Part shown: positions 1-15,200 of the stretch, one piece after another | How the letters are laid out: each line of letters starts with the position of its first letter | Numbering within the stretch: position 1 is the first letter of the stretch | Source of the DNA: Psoroptes ovis | Lineage: Eukaryota; Arthropoda; Arachnida; Sarcoptiformes; Psoroptidae | Reading direction: 5' to 3' | DNA: 64,000 bases | NCBI GenBank assembly: GCA_002943765.1 | Contig: PQWQ01000001.1 | Span: 558,001 to 622,000 of the forward strand | The notes under the pieces: model-generated | The model's database searches: none | What the model was told of the DNA's origin: nothing | Seen by the model: only the letters and a program-made list of their open reading frames with translations | Translations under genes and position numbers: made by a program

Positions 1-108
1 AAAATTACCATCATAATCATTGTCATAATCATTATCACAATATTAGTCACATATTTTCTATTATAATCATTATCACCATTTATTTTTTCATTTTTTCCAT
101 TTTTTCAG

Positions 109-213
109 CAAGGTCGTACACCACTTCATTACGCTGCATTGTTATCCGATGATCATGGACAAATGTATTGTCGATTAGTTGAATTAGGTGCCCGTACAAC
201 TGTCACCGATATG
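109..213 (+). repeat. Ankyrin module 0 (partial): second-ankyrin exon
   Basis: A 35-codon phase 0/0 exon encoding a GRTPLHYAA ankyrin repeat ending in TVTDM. The next exon (3021-3350) begins YLRRPEDYL, the same tail type seen after this exon in other copies. The cap and first ankyrin repeat of this module must lie upstream of the window. Confidence 0.75.
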
Positions 214-3200
214 GTAAGTGTATTTTGATTTATTTTTTTTGTTTTCCCCCATTATTTTTTCGTTGTGAAATTCATTTTGTTTGAGCACGAAAAAAACGAA
301 TAAAAGAAATGAACTTTTTTATATCTTCCATTAAATTTTATGGAAATTTTCCAATCTTCTTCTTCTTTTTCTTCATCACTGATTTACATTGATTCATATA
401 CATCAAGGATATTTTTTGGAGAAAAATGGAGAAAAATGAAATGAAAATAGTCGAATTGAAGAAATTGAACGTAGAGAAAATTACGAAAAATACATTTAGT
501 AAAAATGATTTTTTTTTTGCCATTTTTCTCGAAGAAAAAATGCAAACAAATGCGAAAATTTTTTACGTGTTTGAAAATGAATGAATGAATGAATGAATTT
601 TGAAAATTTGCATTAAAATTTCAGCCTGTTTTTACTGTGTTTTAGCCTGGAAATTCTTGGGGAAAATTTCTTAGTTTTACTTTGAAGAAAATGAAAAAAA
701 ATATTAGGTTGTCCCATAAGTTCTTTCCGTTTTTTAATTTTTTTTGTTCATTCGGAAAGCGGCAAGAACTTATGGGACAACCTAATAAATGAAATTTTTT
801 AAAAAAAGCGAGTTTTATCCATTCATCCATTTATTTTCGTCTCAATTTTGAATTATTTATTTGCCTTTACTCACGTAAAAATTGGCAGATTATTTTGGAT
901 TTTTTTTCGTTGTTGCCATGTTTGTGTATAGGCTCGTTTGTTCAACCTTTCTTAAACCCTATTTTCGCATTCATAACTCTACCAATTCAAAAGCATTTTA
1001 AATAAGAAAATTTTGGAAATTTTCTTTTCTCCAAAAAAATTCATTTCAAAAATAATTGCCAAAAGAAAACCATAGCAAATTTCATAGGGATTTATGTTGC
1101 ATGTATGCTGGATTCTGTGGAAACAAAAAAAAAAACAAAAAAATTTGTTTACCATTGTCTTAGATGAAGAGAAGATTCTGAAGAAAATATTCTTTGAATT
1201 TAAAATTAAATAAAAAAATAAATTAAAAATAAAACAGAGAAAAAAATTTTGAAAAAATGAATAATTTAAACATTAGGTTGTCTGTAAAGTTCTGGCCTAT
1301 TTTCATGAACAACTCTATTTGATCGAGCGAAATGAACTTTTCGGACAACCTAATACATACACACAGAGAGAGCGAATATACAATTTACAGTAAATACAAT
1401 TTTTGATGCGAGAAAAAAATTTTCAAGCAACAGCCCAAAATACTAACTAAATGATAATAATAATAATAATTGATTATGGAAATGTTTTTCGTTGGAATTT
1501 TTATTTTGTTGAAATAATAATTTTTCAAATTTTTTTCAACGGTTATTTCTTCATATTTTTTTTATTATTTGGTCGGATAGTAAGGAGACAAGAAATTTTA
1601 GATATTAGACAGTCAGACAGATCAAAATAATTCTTTAAGTCTACCTTTGAAATAATTCTTCAGCAGAGGACCAAAACACCAAACGCAAAATGAAATCGCA
1701 AATGTTTCAAATGAAAATCATTTTTTCTCTCCTCCTTATTTCTTATTTCATTCATATAAGAAATCTGCTGTCAAAATTTATGACAAAATTTGAAACCAAA
1801 AATGGAATAAATTAAATAAAAAATTTTTTTTGAATACAAATCATTTCAAAGTCTTTGTATTTTAATTGTATTGTAATAATAATGGTAATTGTCTCCTTAT
1901 TTTTTTCTTAATGTTCCACATGTGTATTGTGTGTTTGCTTCACTGCAATGCATTTGTTTTGTACCCACAATGTTGTTTCACCATTTGACAATGTATGTCA
2001 TACATTTCAATTGATCAATTTTCTTTGAATTTTCCGTTTCAGTTTTTGTACCAAGTTTTTTTCTTCTTTTTTATTTCTCCATTGAATGACATTCGACAAA
2101 AATTATACACTGGTCGTTATGGTAACTTTAACTTTTCTTTTGTCGTTTGTTGATTGTTGTTTTCAATGTTGGTTGTTTTGGTGCTGTCAATTTTTCGATG
2201 ATTGATGAATGATGAAATCATTTGTGACGATCAAAATAAATGAAAATGAAAAGAAAAAATCGGAGACAAAAATATAAAAATACCTTGAATTAAATTGTCT
2301 TTGTTTATTCTTTAAGATGAAAGACATGGAAATCGAAAAGAATTATTCCGTTCAAGTCGTTATTGGTCCAAGACTTGTCATTATTATTATTATTATTATT
2401 ATTTATGATTCATTTGCCATTTTGAGTAAAAAAAAAAAATGAAAATTCTTAGTCTTTTGTTATTGTTGTTACTGTTGTTGTTGTTGTTGTCGTGATCAAC
2501 GATTTCTTATATTTCAAAAATTCTTAATAAATTTTCATTGTTTATTCATCGTTTGTTTCTTTGGCTATGATTTTCACTGCATTTGTTTCCCCTAGCAATG
2601 ACAAAGTTTCTTTGTTTTTTCTTGTTGTTATTTTGTTTTGTTTTGTTGTTTTTCAAATATCTAATTTTGATTATATTCTTACATTCATTTTTTTGTTGAT
2701 TTTTTACCCCCGAATAAATGATTTCAACTTTCAATCATTTGACTTGTTTCGGTGTTACACAAAGCAAGCAAAAAGTCGAAGAATTTCTTCAAAAAAAAAA
2801 AAAAAAAAAATTAGCTTTTAGTTTAATCAAACATTTCTATGATATATCACTGATATAATGTAGAAAGACATTGATACTTATTTTTTCAATTAAACTTGTG
2901 CTGTTATTCTTGTTTTTTATAATTTTCATCTAAAACAAAATAATATTAAATTATCAAAAAATTGAAATTTCTTTTCTTGTTCTTGTTCACTCATTTCAAT
3001 TCATTCATTTAATTCCACAGTATCTAAGACGACCAGAAGATTATTTACAAATTGATTCAATTGATAATATCAATGATCAAAATAATAACAACAACAATAA
3101 TTCAATAATAGCATCAACAGTGAAAAATTTTGATGAAAAAATTGATAAAAAATTGAAAAATTCAATTAAAACTCGTCGACCATCAAAATTGATCATCGAT

Positions 3201-6200
3201 ACCTACAATGGCAATTCATCGTATAATCATGATAATGTGATTAAAACATCAAGCAACAATGAATTGAAATTGAATCATTCGAAATCATCATCACCATTAC
3301 GATCATCATCATCATCATCGACATCTTTTCTGCAGCCAATCAATGATAATGTTAGTGTGTAAAGTTTTATAAATAAATTATGATTAAAAAACGAAGAAAA
3401 TCAATTCTATCTTTTTTTGTAATTTTCTCGATCATTTCCCCACGATAGCAGCAAAATATTTCATTGAAAACTTCAACAAATTTGCCAATCGGTAAGTAGA
3501 ATGACTGAATTTTAATGAAAATAATTTAAAACAATTCAAAATAATGTTTTTTCTTTCGTCTAAAAAACAATTTCAATGAAAATTGAGTGAATAAATGAGA
3601 AAAATTTCAAAAAAAAAATCCAAAATAATCCTATTTAATTGATAATTTTTACATTAAATTCTATATTTAAATATTGAGAAAAATACAAACAACACAAATA
3701 CAATGTCTAGCCTTTCAATGCTCAAAATTCATGATGAAAGTTAATTAATTGTATTTTAATTAATATTTACCAAAGACAAAATTCCAAGATAAACTATCAG
3801 GAAATGTTTCATTTTTTTTTAATTTTTTCAATCAATAAAACTTTTTTTTTTGTCAGGGACTCAAGAGAATTTCATTGTTGAATTCTATTCGTTCATTCAG
3901 ACATTAAAATACATAGAAATACATTGAAATATATGCATCAAAATAAACAAACAAACATGTGTAGTATATGGTGATTTAAAAAAAACATGTAAAATACATT
4001 GTTTAAACAAATATGCACTCACACACACAATATTAACGTTGAATTGTATCTTTTAAACTATTATTCATTATACGATTATTATTATTATTATTAACGATAA
4101 TTATTATAAATAGTTTCCCAAAAAAAAAAAAAAAAAAAATCTATATAAAGAATATGTTTTAATAAATATTCGTTAGAGCTTTCAATTCAAAGCTAAAAAA
4201 GACGGTACTTGTTCACGAATTTCAGGGTAAAAAAAGCTGAAATGAAAGCTGAAAACTGTATGTGAACCATATTTCCCTGTATGTTTTTTTTGGTATTAAT
4301 TAAAGTTCAATGAATGAATTATTATATCATTTTTTTTTCTATTCAAATTTTGCTACTGGTTGTCTTTCGGTTGTCTATTCAACCATTGTTTTTATTTTTT
4401 TATTTTTTTTTTTTTGTAATAAATTTGACAGAGTTTACATAGTCATTGAATTTTCAAATGAATTACCATTGAAATTTGTAACAAAAGTGGTAACAATTTC
4501 ACCAGAAATTGAAGGTTGAAATATGCAGAGAGAGAGAGAGAGAGAAAGCTCGAAAAATTATGTAAAATTCCCATTTGAATTTTTTCGTATTCATTCGTTT
4601 TTTTCTCCGCATCTTTTCGACTTTTACATGTTTGAAGATGCAAAAGCATCCAAAAGAGATACAAAGTAGAAAAATGGCAAAAAAATGAAATTGAAAACTT
4701 TTTTTTCTGTTTCGACAATTAATTATAAATGCAAGCAGCAGCAGCAAGTATTCATTGCACCGAACCGAGCTACAAAGGCTTTATTAAAGGCTATACATAT
4801 GGCCAGGCCTATGCATGCAAAACCATATGCATATTCATAAAATGTAAAAAAAACTAAAAATTTTGTACCCAAACCAAAACCAGACGTATCAGGACCAGGA
4901 CAACTTTGAAAATTCGGAAAAATTTCGAAAATTCTGAAAAATTTTAGCCAAAAAATTCAATGAAATAATTTTGTTTGTTTTACGAAAGAAAACGTAAACG
5001 GAAATTATTTTATTTTATTTTAAAAATTTTTGAATTTAAAAATTTCAAAATAAATTTTTCTCGTAGAAAAATAATGGAAGAAAAAAATAATGAAAAAACA
5101 TAAATCATTTTAAAATTTCTCCAAATAAAAAAACAAAGCAAATAATACATTGAATAATTCTCGGATTTCTCTCGTCGAAATTTTCAATTGAATTTTGAAT
5201 TAAAAATTTTTTTTTTTTTTAAATTCAAACTTTTGCGAACAACTTTGAGCTGAACAGTCTTTTCTATTTTTGTTGTATTTATTTATTTATTTACACTCGA
5301 AAACTTTGTGAAAACTCAGAGAACTATTGAATAATAAAATTCTCAGAGAAACTCTGAGAAATCAAACTAAATAATCATGATGATAATAATTCGTTGTTAA
5401 ATAAAATTTTCAAAACTTTTCAAATCAACACAATCAAAAACTCTTTGATTGTGTGTTTGAATTATTGGAAAATTTGATAAATTTAGTTGAAAAAAATGAA
5501 TTTTCCACCGTACATTTCTCCACAGTTCATTTTGCCCCTGTTTCTTCGGTAAAGTCTTGGAAAATTCTTGCCGATTCTTCTTCGGAAGAAATCAAGTGAA
5601 TTTTCCATTTTAATTAAGCGAAGCAAACTAAATTCCCGAGAATTCTTTTTAAGAAAATATTTTTCATATTTTTTTTCTGCTTAGATCATCATATGGAATT
5701 TGATTTTTTAGGGGAGAAAAATTTGAGAATTTTTCGAAAATTTTCCTCAGCTCTTGATTGAAGGTGAAAAATTTGGAAAAATCGAAAAAATTTTCCAAAT
5801 TTCCAACCTAGCAGCAGTGATAATAATGATGATAATGATTTTGATATTTGATTTTGCTTTATTTATTTATATTTTACAAGTATTTCCCAGGAATTTTTTT
5901 TTTCAAATCGATGATGATTATGTTTGATAATAATAATAATTTTCATTCGTTTTTATTTGAATTTGAATTCATTTAAAACAGTTTCGAATGGTACACAATT
6001 ATCGCCTACATATGATTATTATTCAAAACAAGACTTTGACAACAGCAATAATAATCGTTTTCAAAATAAATCAGCAAATTCTATATTTAGATCTCGATCA
6101 CCATCACCATCGCAATCACCAACGACAGCAAAAATAATCAAAACAAATAATTATTATAATTCATCAATGAGTAATCGTTTAATTAATGTTAAAGAAATAA

Positions 6201-9200
6201 TAAGACAAGGAAATTTAAGCGAATTAGAAGAATTAGTATTGAATGGTTATGGTGATAAATTATTAGGTGAAATTGCATATTCATCACCATTAGTACAAGA
6301 ATTTATTGATAATTTACCAAATTATTTGGTTTGTTGCCGCTTTTTTTTTCATTGCATTGAACTATTCACTCATATTTTCATTGATTTATTCAATTAATTA
6401 ATTTTTCTTACAGGAACAAATTGATGAATTACATAAATCAGCAACACGTGGTAATGTTAAAGAATTTCAATCGCTATTAGATCGTTATTCATTAATTTGT
6501 TCACGTGATCCATTGGGTGCTACACCATTACATAAAGCTGTATTATATAATCATTATAATTTAGTTAAATTTATTATCATAAATTTTGGTCCAAACATTT
6601 TATATTTAGGTGATAATGTAAGATACTATTTTTTACAAAATCCTATTCTTTTGCTCTGAAATGAATAATTAATCAATTTTTTTCAAATTAATCAAAAGGA
6701 TAAACGTACACCGTTGCATTATGCAGCAGGATTGAATGATCGTTCAATTTATAATTTATTACTGAAATATGGACCAAAAGCAGCAGTAATTACTGATCAG
6801 GTATTTGTTCTTAAATTATTCAAGAATCAAAATTCACCATTATATCATCACATCGTTTATCTTCAATTTGCAAAAATAGTATAATCATACAGCTGATTTT
6901 TATCTTCGTTCACCTGAAGAATTAAATATTGAACTAATAAAAAAACGTTCAATTCGTTCGAATACAAATTATTCCATAAATTTAGCTAATAAAATTAAAT
7001 TATTAAAATCATCATCATCACCATCACCGACAGTAGCAACAACAACATTTGATTTTTTTCAAAAACAGCAACATACATCACCATTTAAACGTAAGTAAAT
7101 AATATTTGATTTTTAAATGATTTTATTCGATAATGTCGATGGTAATTTATGCAGATTATCGCTTAGAATGATCACTTTTAATGACGAGAGAAAGACTATT
7201 GATTTTTAATCAATTTTTATGCGACAAAACACTTTGAAACATCTGAAAACATCTTAAATTAGGAATATTTTAATTTATTATTCATTTATTCATGATCAAA
7301 AATTATTCAGTGTGTTTTTAAAGAATTTATTAGCTTAATTTCTAGCTTAATTTCTAGCTGAATTATTAGCATTTTAATTCCATTTTCAATTGCTTTGCTA
7401 ATAATAATTCGATTAGCAATCTTTAATTTTACAATTATCATAGATTACCATAGATCACAATGATTTATAATCATTGTTAAAGTCAAAAATCGTGGCACAA
7501 CCACTCGATACTTTGTGTACATTGTCTACATTATCATTGTACGTTAAAAATGATTTACATTTTGCATATAATAATAATAATAATGAATTTGAAATTCAAA
7601 TTTTACTGCATTTTCTTTGGCTTTAAATTTCATTTTTATTTTGAAAATACCCAAAATAACAGAAATTTACCCGATAAATTATGTTAATCAGATCATTTAT
7701 TCACTTCATTATTATCCATTGTGAAATGATAATAATTTCGACTTTAATTTCAAAATTTTTAATGATCATAATAATGATTTAGTACCTTGAAAATATCCAA
7801 TTCTTAAAATGAAATATTGGGTTGTCCCATAAGTTCTTGCCGTTTTTTTTCAATTTTTTTTCATTTGAAAAACGGCAAGAACTTATGGGACAGCCTAATA
7901 TATGATTCCTTGAAGATAATGAAAACTTTTTAATTTTTATAATTTGATATATTTTTGAGCAAAAAAAAAAATCAAAAGTTTTCCATTGAAAATATCAATA
8001 GAAAATCATCTCAATAAATTAATGGAATTATTTATATTCGATGGTCATTTCAATGTCTTTGGTACAGAATAAGAATCAATGCATCGGGAAATTTTCCATT
8101 CGTTTTTCTCAAGATTTTTGTACTTGGTCGATTCATGAATTTAATTTTCTTTACGCTTTGTTTGTCGATCGATTTGAAAATCTTTGAAATTTTCAAAAAT
8201 AAAAAAAAAACAGAAAAATTTAAAATCAAAAACATTGAAAAAAAATTAAAGCATTAAAATGCTTTGAAAAAGAAAAATGCCTTCGAGCAATGTAAAATAA
8301 ATTTCTTTGGAAATTTATTTCGCTATCGCAAAATTGAACATGAAAATTGAATTGAAAAAAGTGAAATTTCACTTTTTTGTTTTCGTTTTCGTACTTTTTG
8401 AATTTTCAAATTTTCAAATTTTTTTAAAAATTCAAATTTTAAAATCGAATTTGTTTTTTTTGTGAAAAAAAAACAAAAAACGATCAAAGAAAATTTTTTA
8501 TTCTAAGCTAAAACAAACAAACAAACAAAATTGACCTTATTTTTTTCGGAAAAACAAAACAAAACATGGCCCTTGTTTCACCCGAAAAAGGTTCCCGAAG
8601 ATATTTCATTAACCAGAAATGAAGTGAGAACCTTGTTTTCCAGCACCAAGAATCAAGATGTTTGCTTCAAGACAGTATGAAATTGAATTGTCATTGAATT
8701 TAATGTGTGTGTGTGTGTGTGCTGCTTAATTTCTCGTATAGCTTTTGTATGTAATAAATTACGTTTAAGATTTTTAGAATTTTTGCTCTTTTTGTTTTTT
8801 CGGATTCAAAATGAAATAAAAAATATATCAGAGAAAAATCTTAGATAAATTTCACATTTTCACAGGTTTAATTTTCTATTTTTTTATTTCGTTGTTTATT
8901 TTTGAATTAATTTATTAGGTTGTCCGTAAAGTTTTGGCCGATTTTCAATGAGCAACTCTATTGTGATTAAGCGGAATGAACTTTTCGGACAACCTAATAT
9001 TTATTGTTTTTGCATTGACAAGTTTATATGATTCTTTTTTGTTCATTATTATTATTATCATTTTATTTATTACCATTTTTATCGACATTTATCAATCGTA
9101 TTCGATTTCTTACGTTTGAAATGGTATTCGTTTTCTTTTTCCAAAACAAAAATAAATACCAACAATTTATTCGAAGCATTTATCAAAGTGTAAAACACTG

Positions 9201-12200
9201 ATGTCAAAGTCTATTGAATGTTTGAGAATCACTGAAATTGCTAATAAACGTATATGACTTGATATAAATGAATGAAACAAACGAAAAACAAAAAAAAGAA
9301 ACTGTAGCAATGGCACAAAATGCACAATCAAATTAACCTTTTTTTCCTAAAAAAAATAAAATGGCAAAACAACACTGAATTTGAAATGAATGAATCGAAA
9401 CGAATAAATGTTTTTGTTTTGTTTTGTTCTTTTCTCGTTGTTGAATTATTGTCGTTGTTGAATTATTGTCGTTGTTTTTGTTGCTGGTATAATTTTTACT
9501 TTTGTATTTGGTAAAATCTAATGATATTTTGGAGGATTTTTCTGTTTTGTTTCTAAGATTTTCAATTCAAATAATAATGATTTATTACGTTTGAAAATTA
9601 TTATTTTTCAGTTTGGTATTTATTTATGGAAGAATATTCAAAAATATTCAAAATGAATTAAAAAACGCGAGAAGAAGAAGAAGAAGAAGAAGAAAGCATT
9701 TTGTGATTCGCGCTCATTTTTCATAGAATTTTCATTTGAATTTCTAATTCAAATTTACTTCAATCCCCTATGAAATAAAACAGGCAAAATCTTGAAAGCT
9801 TTTGATGACATTTTGTTTTTGTTGTTGTTGTTTCGTTGTATTTGTTTTTTCTCGCAGCAAAAAAGTTTGATGGATTTGATTTAAATTATTTTTTCGCTTT
9901 TCTGATAAGAAAAAAACAAACAAACAGTATTAAATGAGCTTTTTACTTAATTCTTTTGTTGTTTTTTCTATGTGAAAAAATTTATAATTTATTTTTCTCC
10001 AATTTATTCATTTATTTATTTTTTTCTCCATAATCGCTTCTTGAATAAATAAATTCAAATGTGTCATAAACTTTTCATCAACATCATCATCATCGTCGAC
10101 ATCATCGTCGACGACATCATTAGGAAAACAAAGAAGTTTATCGCCTAATTGGAATCATTATCAATCGATAAATACGATTAATAATCCGAATAATAATTAT
10201 AATAATAATAACGAAGAATATTTGAATATCGAAGACTATAATTCGACTATTATTATTAATGGTTTGTATACTGTATAAAATAAAATGAAATGATGTTCAA
10301 TATTTGAATTTCAATCGTTGTTTATTCAATGTTCATTCATTGTATCCAATAGAAAATATGGATACAACAACAGCACCAACAACAGCAACGATTGCTGGTG
10401 AAACAGCAGATGATGAATCAGAATATGTTATTGATAATGAAATTATTGACAATAATAATAATAATAACGATGATAATAATACGAATAACAAACAAAAACA
10501 AAATTCAAATAATGAAAACAATTCCAACATTTCGAATGGTAATAATTCAAATACAAAACAAAGTAAGTTTCATACTAAATATTATTGTTGTTATTGAAAT
10601 GATAAAATCATTCTACCGTTATTTCTATTATTCTTTTCATTTTATTTTCATGGTGTTTCACATTATTATTATTATTCTTATATAAATTTATCATAATCAA
10701 AATTATGTTAATGATTTATAATGATAAACGATGAATAAATAAATAAATAAATGAATGAATGAATGAATAATAATAATAACAACGATGATAAAGAAATGGA
10801 AGTAAATTCAGCTAATTTAAAAAAATGGATTGAAGAAAATAATATACCAATGTTAGAGGATATTGTGCTAGAAGGACATGGTGAACGTTTACAACAGAAA
10901 GCATCGAAATTATTGTTACATAAACAAAAATCAAATGATCATTTATTTATGACAAAAGATTATATTGAAAAAACTGTACCAATTATAATGAATAAAATAA
11001 AAAATATTCATCATGCCGTATCGATGGGTGATTTGACAGTGTTGAAAAAAGAAAATTTAGAAAAAAAACGTGATTATATATTATCGAAAGATCATTTAGG
11101 TATGACACCATTACATAAAGCAACAATAATGGGTCATGTTAATGTTGTACAATATATATTGGATAAATTTCCTGAAACTGTCAATGCAAAAGATCATGAA
11201 GGTCGTACTGCATTACATTATTCAACAGCAACAACCAATCGTAATGGTATAAAAATATATAAAATGTTAATAAAAGCTGGTGCTGATTCGCGTGTAAGAG
11301 ATTCGGTAAATAATGATAATGATTATTTTTAATTATAATTTTTTCAATCAATATTTCTCAAAGTAAACAAACAAACAAACAAAAAAAATAATGAATAAAT
11401 AAATCATGTCATACGTCAGATAAAGATACATTGAGTTTGTTCTCACTATAGCTCAATTTCCATTCATTCATTTTCTACTCCATCAAATGGCAGAGATACC
11501 GTAATTCTGAAATTCTGAAATAGATCATCATTCACTAGTCGAATGAATGATTATATCATTCATAAAAAATCATTAAAAAATGAATGCAAAATAAATTAAT
11601 GATAACTAATTTTTCAGATTCTTGTTGAAACAATGAAATAATAATGATGAAAATATGATGAAAATGAAGATGATTATGATGAAACATGACAATGAACACA
11701 AACAAACGTTTTTGAAACAAATAATGAATAATAATAATATTTTGAATACACAAATATGCTTAGGCATATACCTACACACACACACACACACATATGTCAA
11801 CTGTAAATTGTTTCATTAATTAGTCTTTTAATTTTAATGAATTTGTATTTTATTTCGACTAATTATTATTTCCTTTGTTTTGATTATTTATCTTGATTTT
11901 AATTCTCTGTAAATGTCTTTTTATTAAGAAAATCATATTTCATCTTAATCATAATCATCATCGTCATAATAATGGTAAAAGTTAATTAAAAATCTGTTAA
12001 ATAATTATGATTTTAAGATAAGAAAATGTAAATATTGGTTTGTAGCTTAAGAAATAAAAGTAAATTTTCCTCAATTCACTAAATTTCTCAGTGAATTAAG
12101 TGATGAAAGTGTTAATGGCTTTTCATTCATTTACATTTATTTAATTCATTTTATTTCAATTTTCAATACAAATAAAATGACATTTTTATTCAACATTTGT

Positions 12201-15200
12201 CTTTAAAAGTAATTTTATTTGGATTTAAAAGTTTTCATTTGTAATTTATTTTATTATTCATTTTCTTGAAATCAAGTTATAAATAATAATTTCATCTTAG
12301 TGTTTTTTTAAAACTATTTTTACACTTATTATAATTGAAATATTAGCCTAAATCTTACTTTGAATCTTTTTTCATTTTTTTTTTACATTGACAATTGAAT
12401 TCCGCAAATATATTTTTGCCTAAATTTATTTAAATCTCATTAAAAGTTTGACGATTTTTCTGAACATTTCATTTCATTTTCATTCTTTTCATAGCAAGGA
12501 AAAACACCCGATTATTATCGTGTACATTATCTACCGATACCGAATGAAACATTAAGACCATCTGGTAAGCTATTGACAAATGTTTTCTCATATTAATTTC
12601 AGTACATTTTCAATAATTCTCTCATTTTTTTTTGTTCAATGCAATGAACTAACCTAAAGGACAAACACAATCGATGAATGCATTGAATCATATTCATTCA
12701 AAAATGTAATCCTCGAATAATTCTTATAATTATTTTCTTATATATTCTAATTTTGATTAACTTTTTTTTTTGTTTCTTCATTCAATTTGGAAATCTTTTC
12801 ATTTGATTTTCTTTTTTTTTCAAGTGAAAATAGTAATCAAAAACATCAACGACAACAACAAAAACGTCATATAATACATCCAGCGATACGGGAAAAAATT
12901 AACAATGCATTACATACAGGTAATGTAATGCACTTAGAAGAATTGCTATTAGATGGCTATGGGCAAGAATTAATTGGCCGTACTTCGTTCGATGAAGATG
13001 CAAGAAAATATTTGAAATCAATACCAAATCAAATTGAACGTATCAACGAATTACATCAATCAATAATCAATGGTGATGATGAACAATGCAAAGAAATATT
13101 GCAAAAAAATCCACAATTTATTCGTACAAAAGATCAAAATTCATTTACACCATTTCATTTGGCCGTTATTAATGGTCATACAAAGTTAATCAATTTTATG
13201 TGTGAAACATTTCCAAATATTGTTCATGTCAAAGATAATGTAAGTTAAATTTTGCATTCATTTATTTTATTTTATTTAATTTTATCATAAATTCAACTGG
13301 AAATTTATTTTCCAATTTATCTCGATACTTTTTTTTCCCACCAAACCTTAATTCAAACCAATTTGATTATCAGTATTTGATTAATGATGATTTTATTTTT
13401 ATCGATCTAATGTCATTCGATGTTGTTGACTGAATAATTCAATATTTTAAAAAAAAAATGTACTTAAAATAATGTCAATATACGACTTTTATCAAAGTGC
13501 TCTTGATCAGCAGTGCTTACACAAAATTTTCACAAAATGAAAACATCTTTTTATTGATTTTTTTCTATTATTTCAATGATATCCAAAGTGTATTTTTCAA
13601 TTTCATGGTTGTTTCTATTATTTTATTTTATTTTTTTGTTTTTGTTTCCAAATTTCTATTTTGAGGACCACATAATTACATGTAAAGTAGGAAACGGTTT
13701 CAAAACATTTTTGAACTGGAAAACAAAAAAAAAAAAAAAAATTCTTGAGAAATCCTAAAACATATTTGGAAGGAATGATAAATAAACAAAACATACAACC
13801 AAAAACGAATAGCATTATAGGAAAAATAATGGAATATTTTGAATATTTTGAATCGAATAAAATAAAATAAATTTTATAAAGTATTTCCATGGAAAAAAAG
13901 TATTTTCAAATAGCGGCCAATTCCAGTGAATATTCTCATATGGAATAAATCTATTTGATTCTTTGGATTTCGTTCAATGCTTGTACAGTTTATGATCATT
14001 TTCAATGTATTGACCCCACGTTTGCAGACATTGCTGATTTCGAAAAATTCCGAAATCAAAATGAATGATAGATTCAAATGTACATTTGAAAATTCATAAA
14101 TACATACATCCCCAATTTAAGCTCATATATTAGCTCGAGTTGTGCATGTACCATTGTATTAGTTGGTTAGTAGCTAGTGGATAGTTAGTTAACCTTTCGA
14201 AAAACTTTTTCTTGGAACCCAGAAAATTGAAATTTCTTTCTCTTTCGAAAAAAACAAAGGAAATAACGTATTATTATTATTATTATTATTTGAATTATTT
14301 GAGAAATTGAAATTCTTCGTTGGAAATCTTGGTCTTTTACTTTATTTTAAAAGAGAAAAAACAGAACAAAAATTTTACTATTCAATAATAACAGCAGAAA
14401 ATAATAATAAATTTCAAATTGAATTGAATTTAAATTTGAATTTGATTTGAGGATTTAGTAGGCCCCTTTATTCTACTTAATTCTTATGCCCTTTCTTTGC
14501 TTTTTCTTTCAAAAAATATTCAAATGAATCATTTATATTCTTTTTTTGGAAAACTATTCATTCATTCACTGTTGCTACCATCATATATATATTATAGACA
14601 AAAATACAAATTTGAAGAATTGAATTTTTGAATACCGATACCTATTCGTATGTTAACAGAATGAACCATAGAAAAATAATGGCGAAAAATCCGTTATTGA
14701 ATGATGTATTTGGAAAAAATTTTTCATTCATTTTCGATTTAGGAATTCGTCTCATTCATTTTCGATTCATTCATTTAGAATTTTGATAAAATGATTGAAA
14801 AAATTTGAAAATTTTCAAATTTTTCACTTTTTTTTAATACCCCTCTCCACTCCTTTTCCGATATGATGCCAATGAATTGGGTATGAATGAATGCCAATGG
14901 CTGTATGGCTGTACATGGCCTACCATTTGGTATGTGTGCCTGTATTTTCAAGCAAAGGAGAGAGCAAGCGAAAATACAAATACAATTGAAAAATTGAATA
15001 AATTTTGATGATGAATAATCGTTAATGATTTTCATCATTATTTTTCAATTCATCATCATTAAATAAAGAAAAAAAATAATAATAAAATTTTAAATTTGAA
15101 ATCAGACAATGTTTGAACAAAGAATTTATTTGAAAAATGAAAAATTTCAAAAAAAAAAAAAAAAATTCAATGAATCATTTTGTATTTTGTTTTTTATTGT

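Larger units (their letters stand above)
214..3020 (+). other. Long intron of the ankyrin gene (2.8 kb)
   Basis: Bounded by gtaagtg at 214 and a cag acceptor ending at 3020. It contains two mariner-type MITEs (704-785 and 1273-1353) and simple repeats such as an (ATT)n run near 2380-2403. Small ORFs here are low-complexity and show no protein similarity I can recognise. Confidence 0.7.
7091..10123 (+). other. Long intron of the ankyrin gene (3.0 kb)
   Basis: Starts gtaagt at 7091; the acceptor is a tag before 10124. It contains MITEs at 7817-7898 and 8915-8997, a (TG)n tract near 8704-8720 and a (GAA)n tract near 9673-9692. Nothing else is recognised. Confidence 0.65.
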
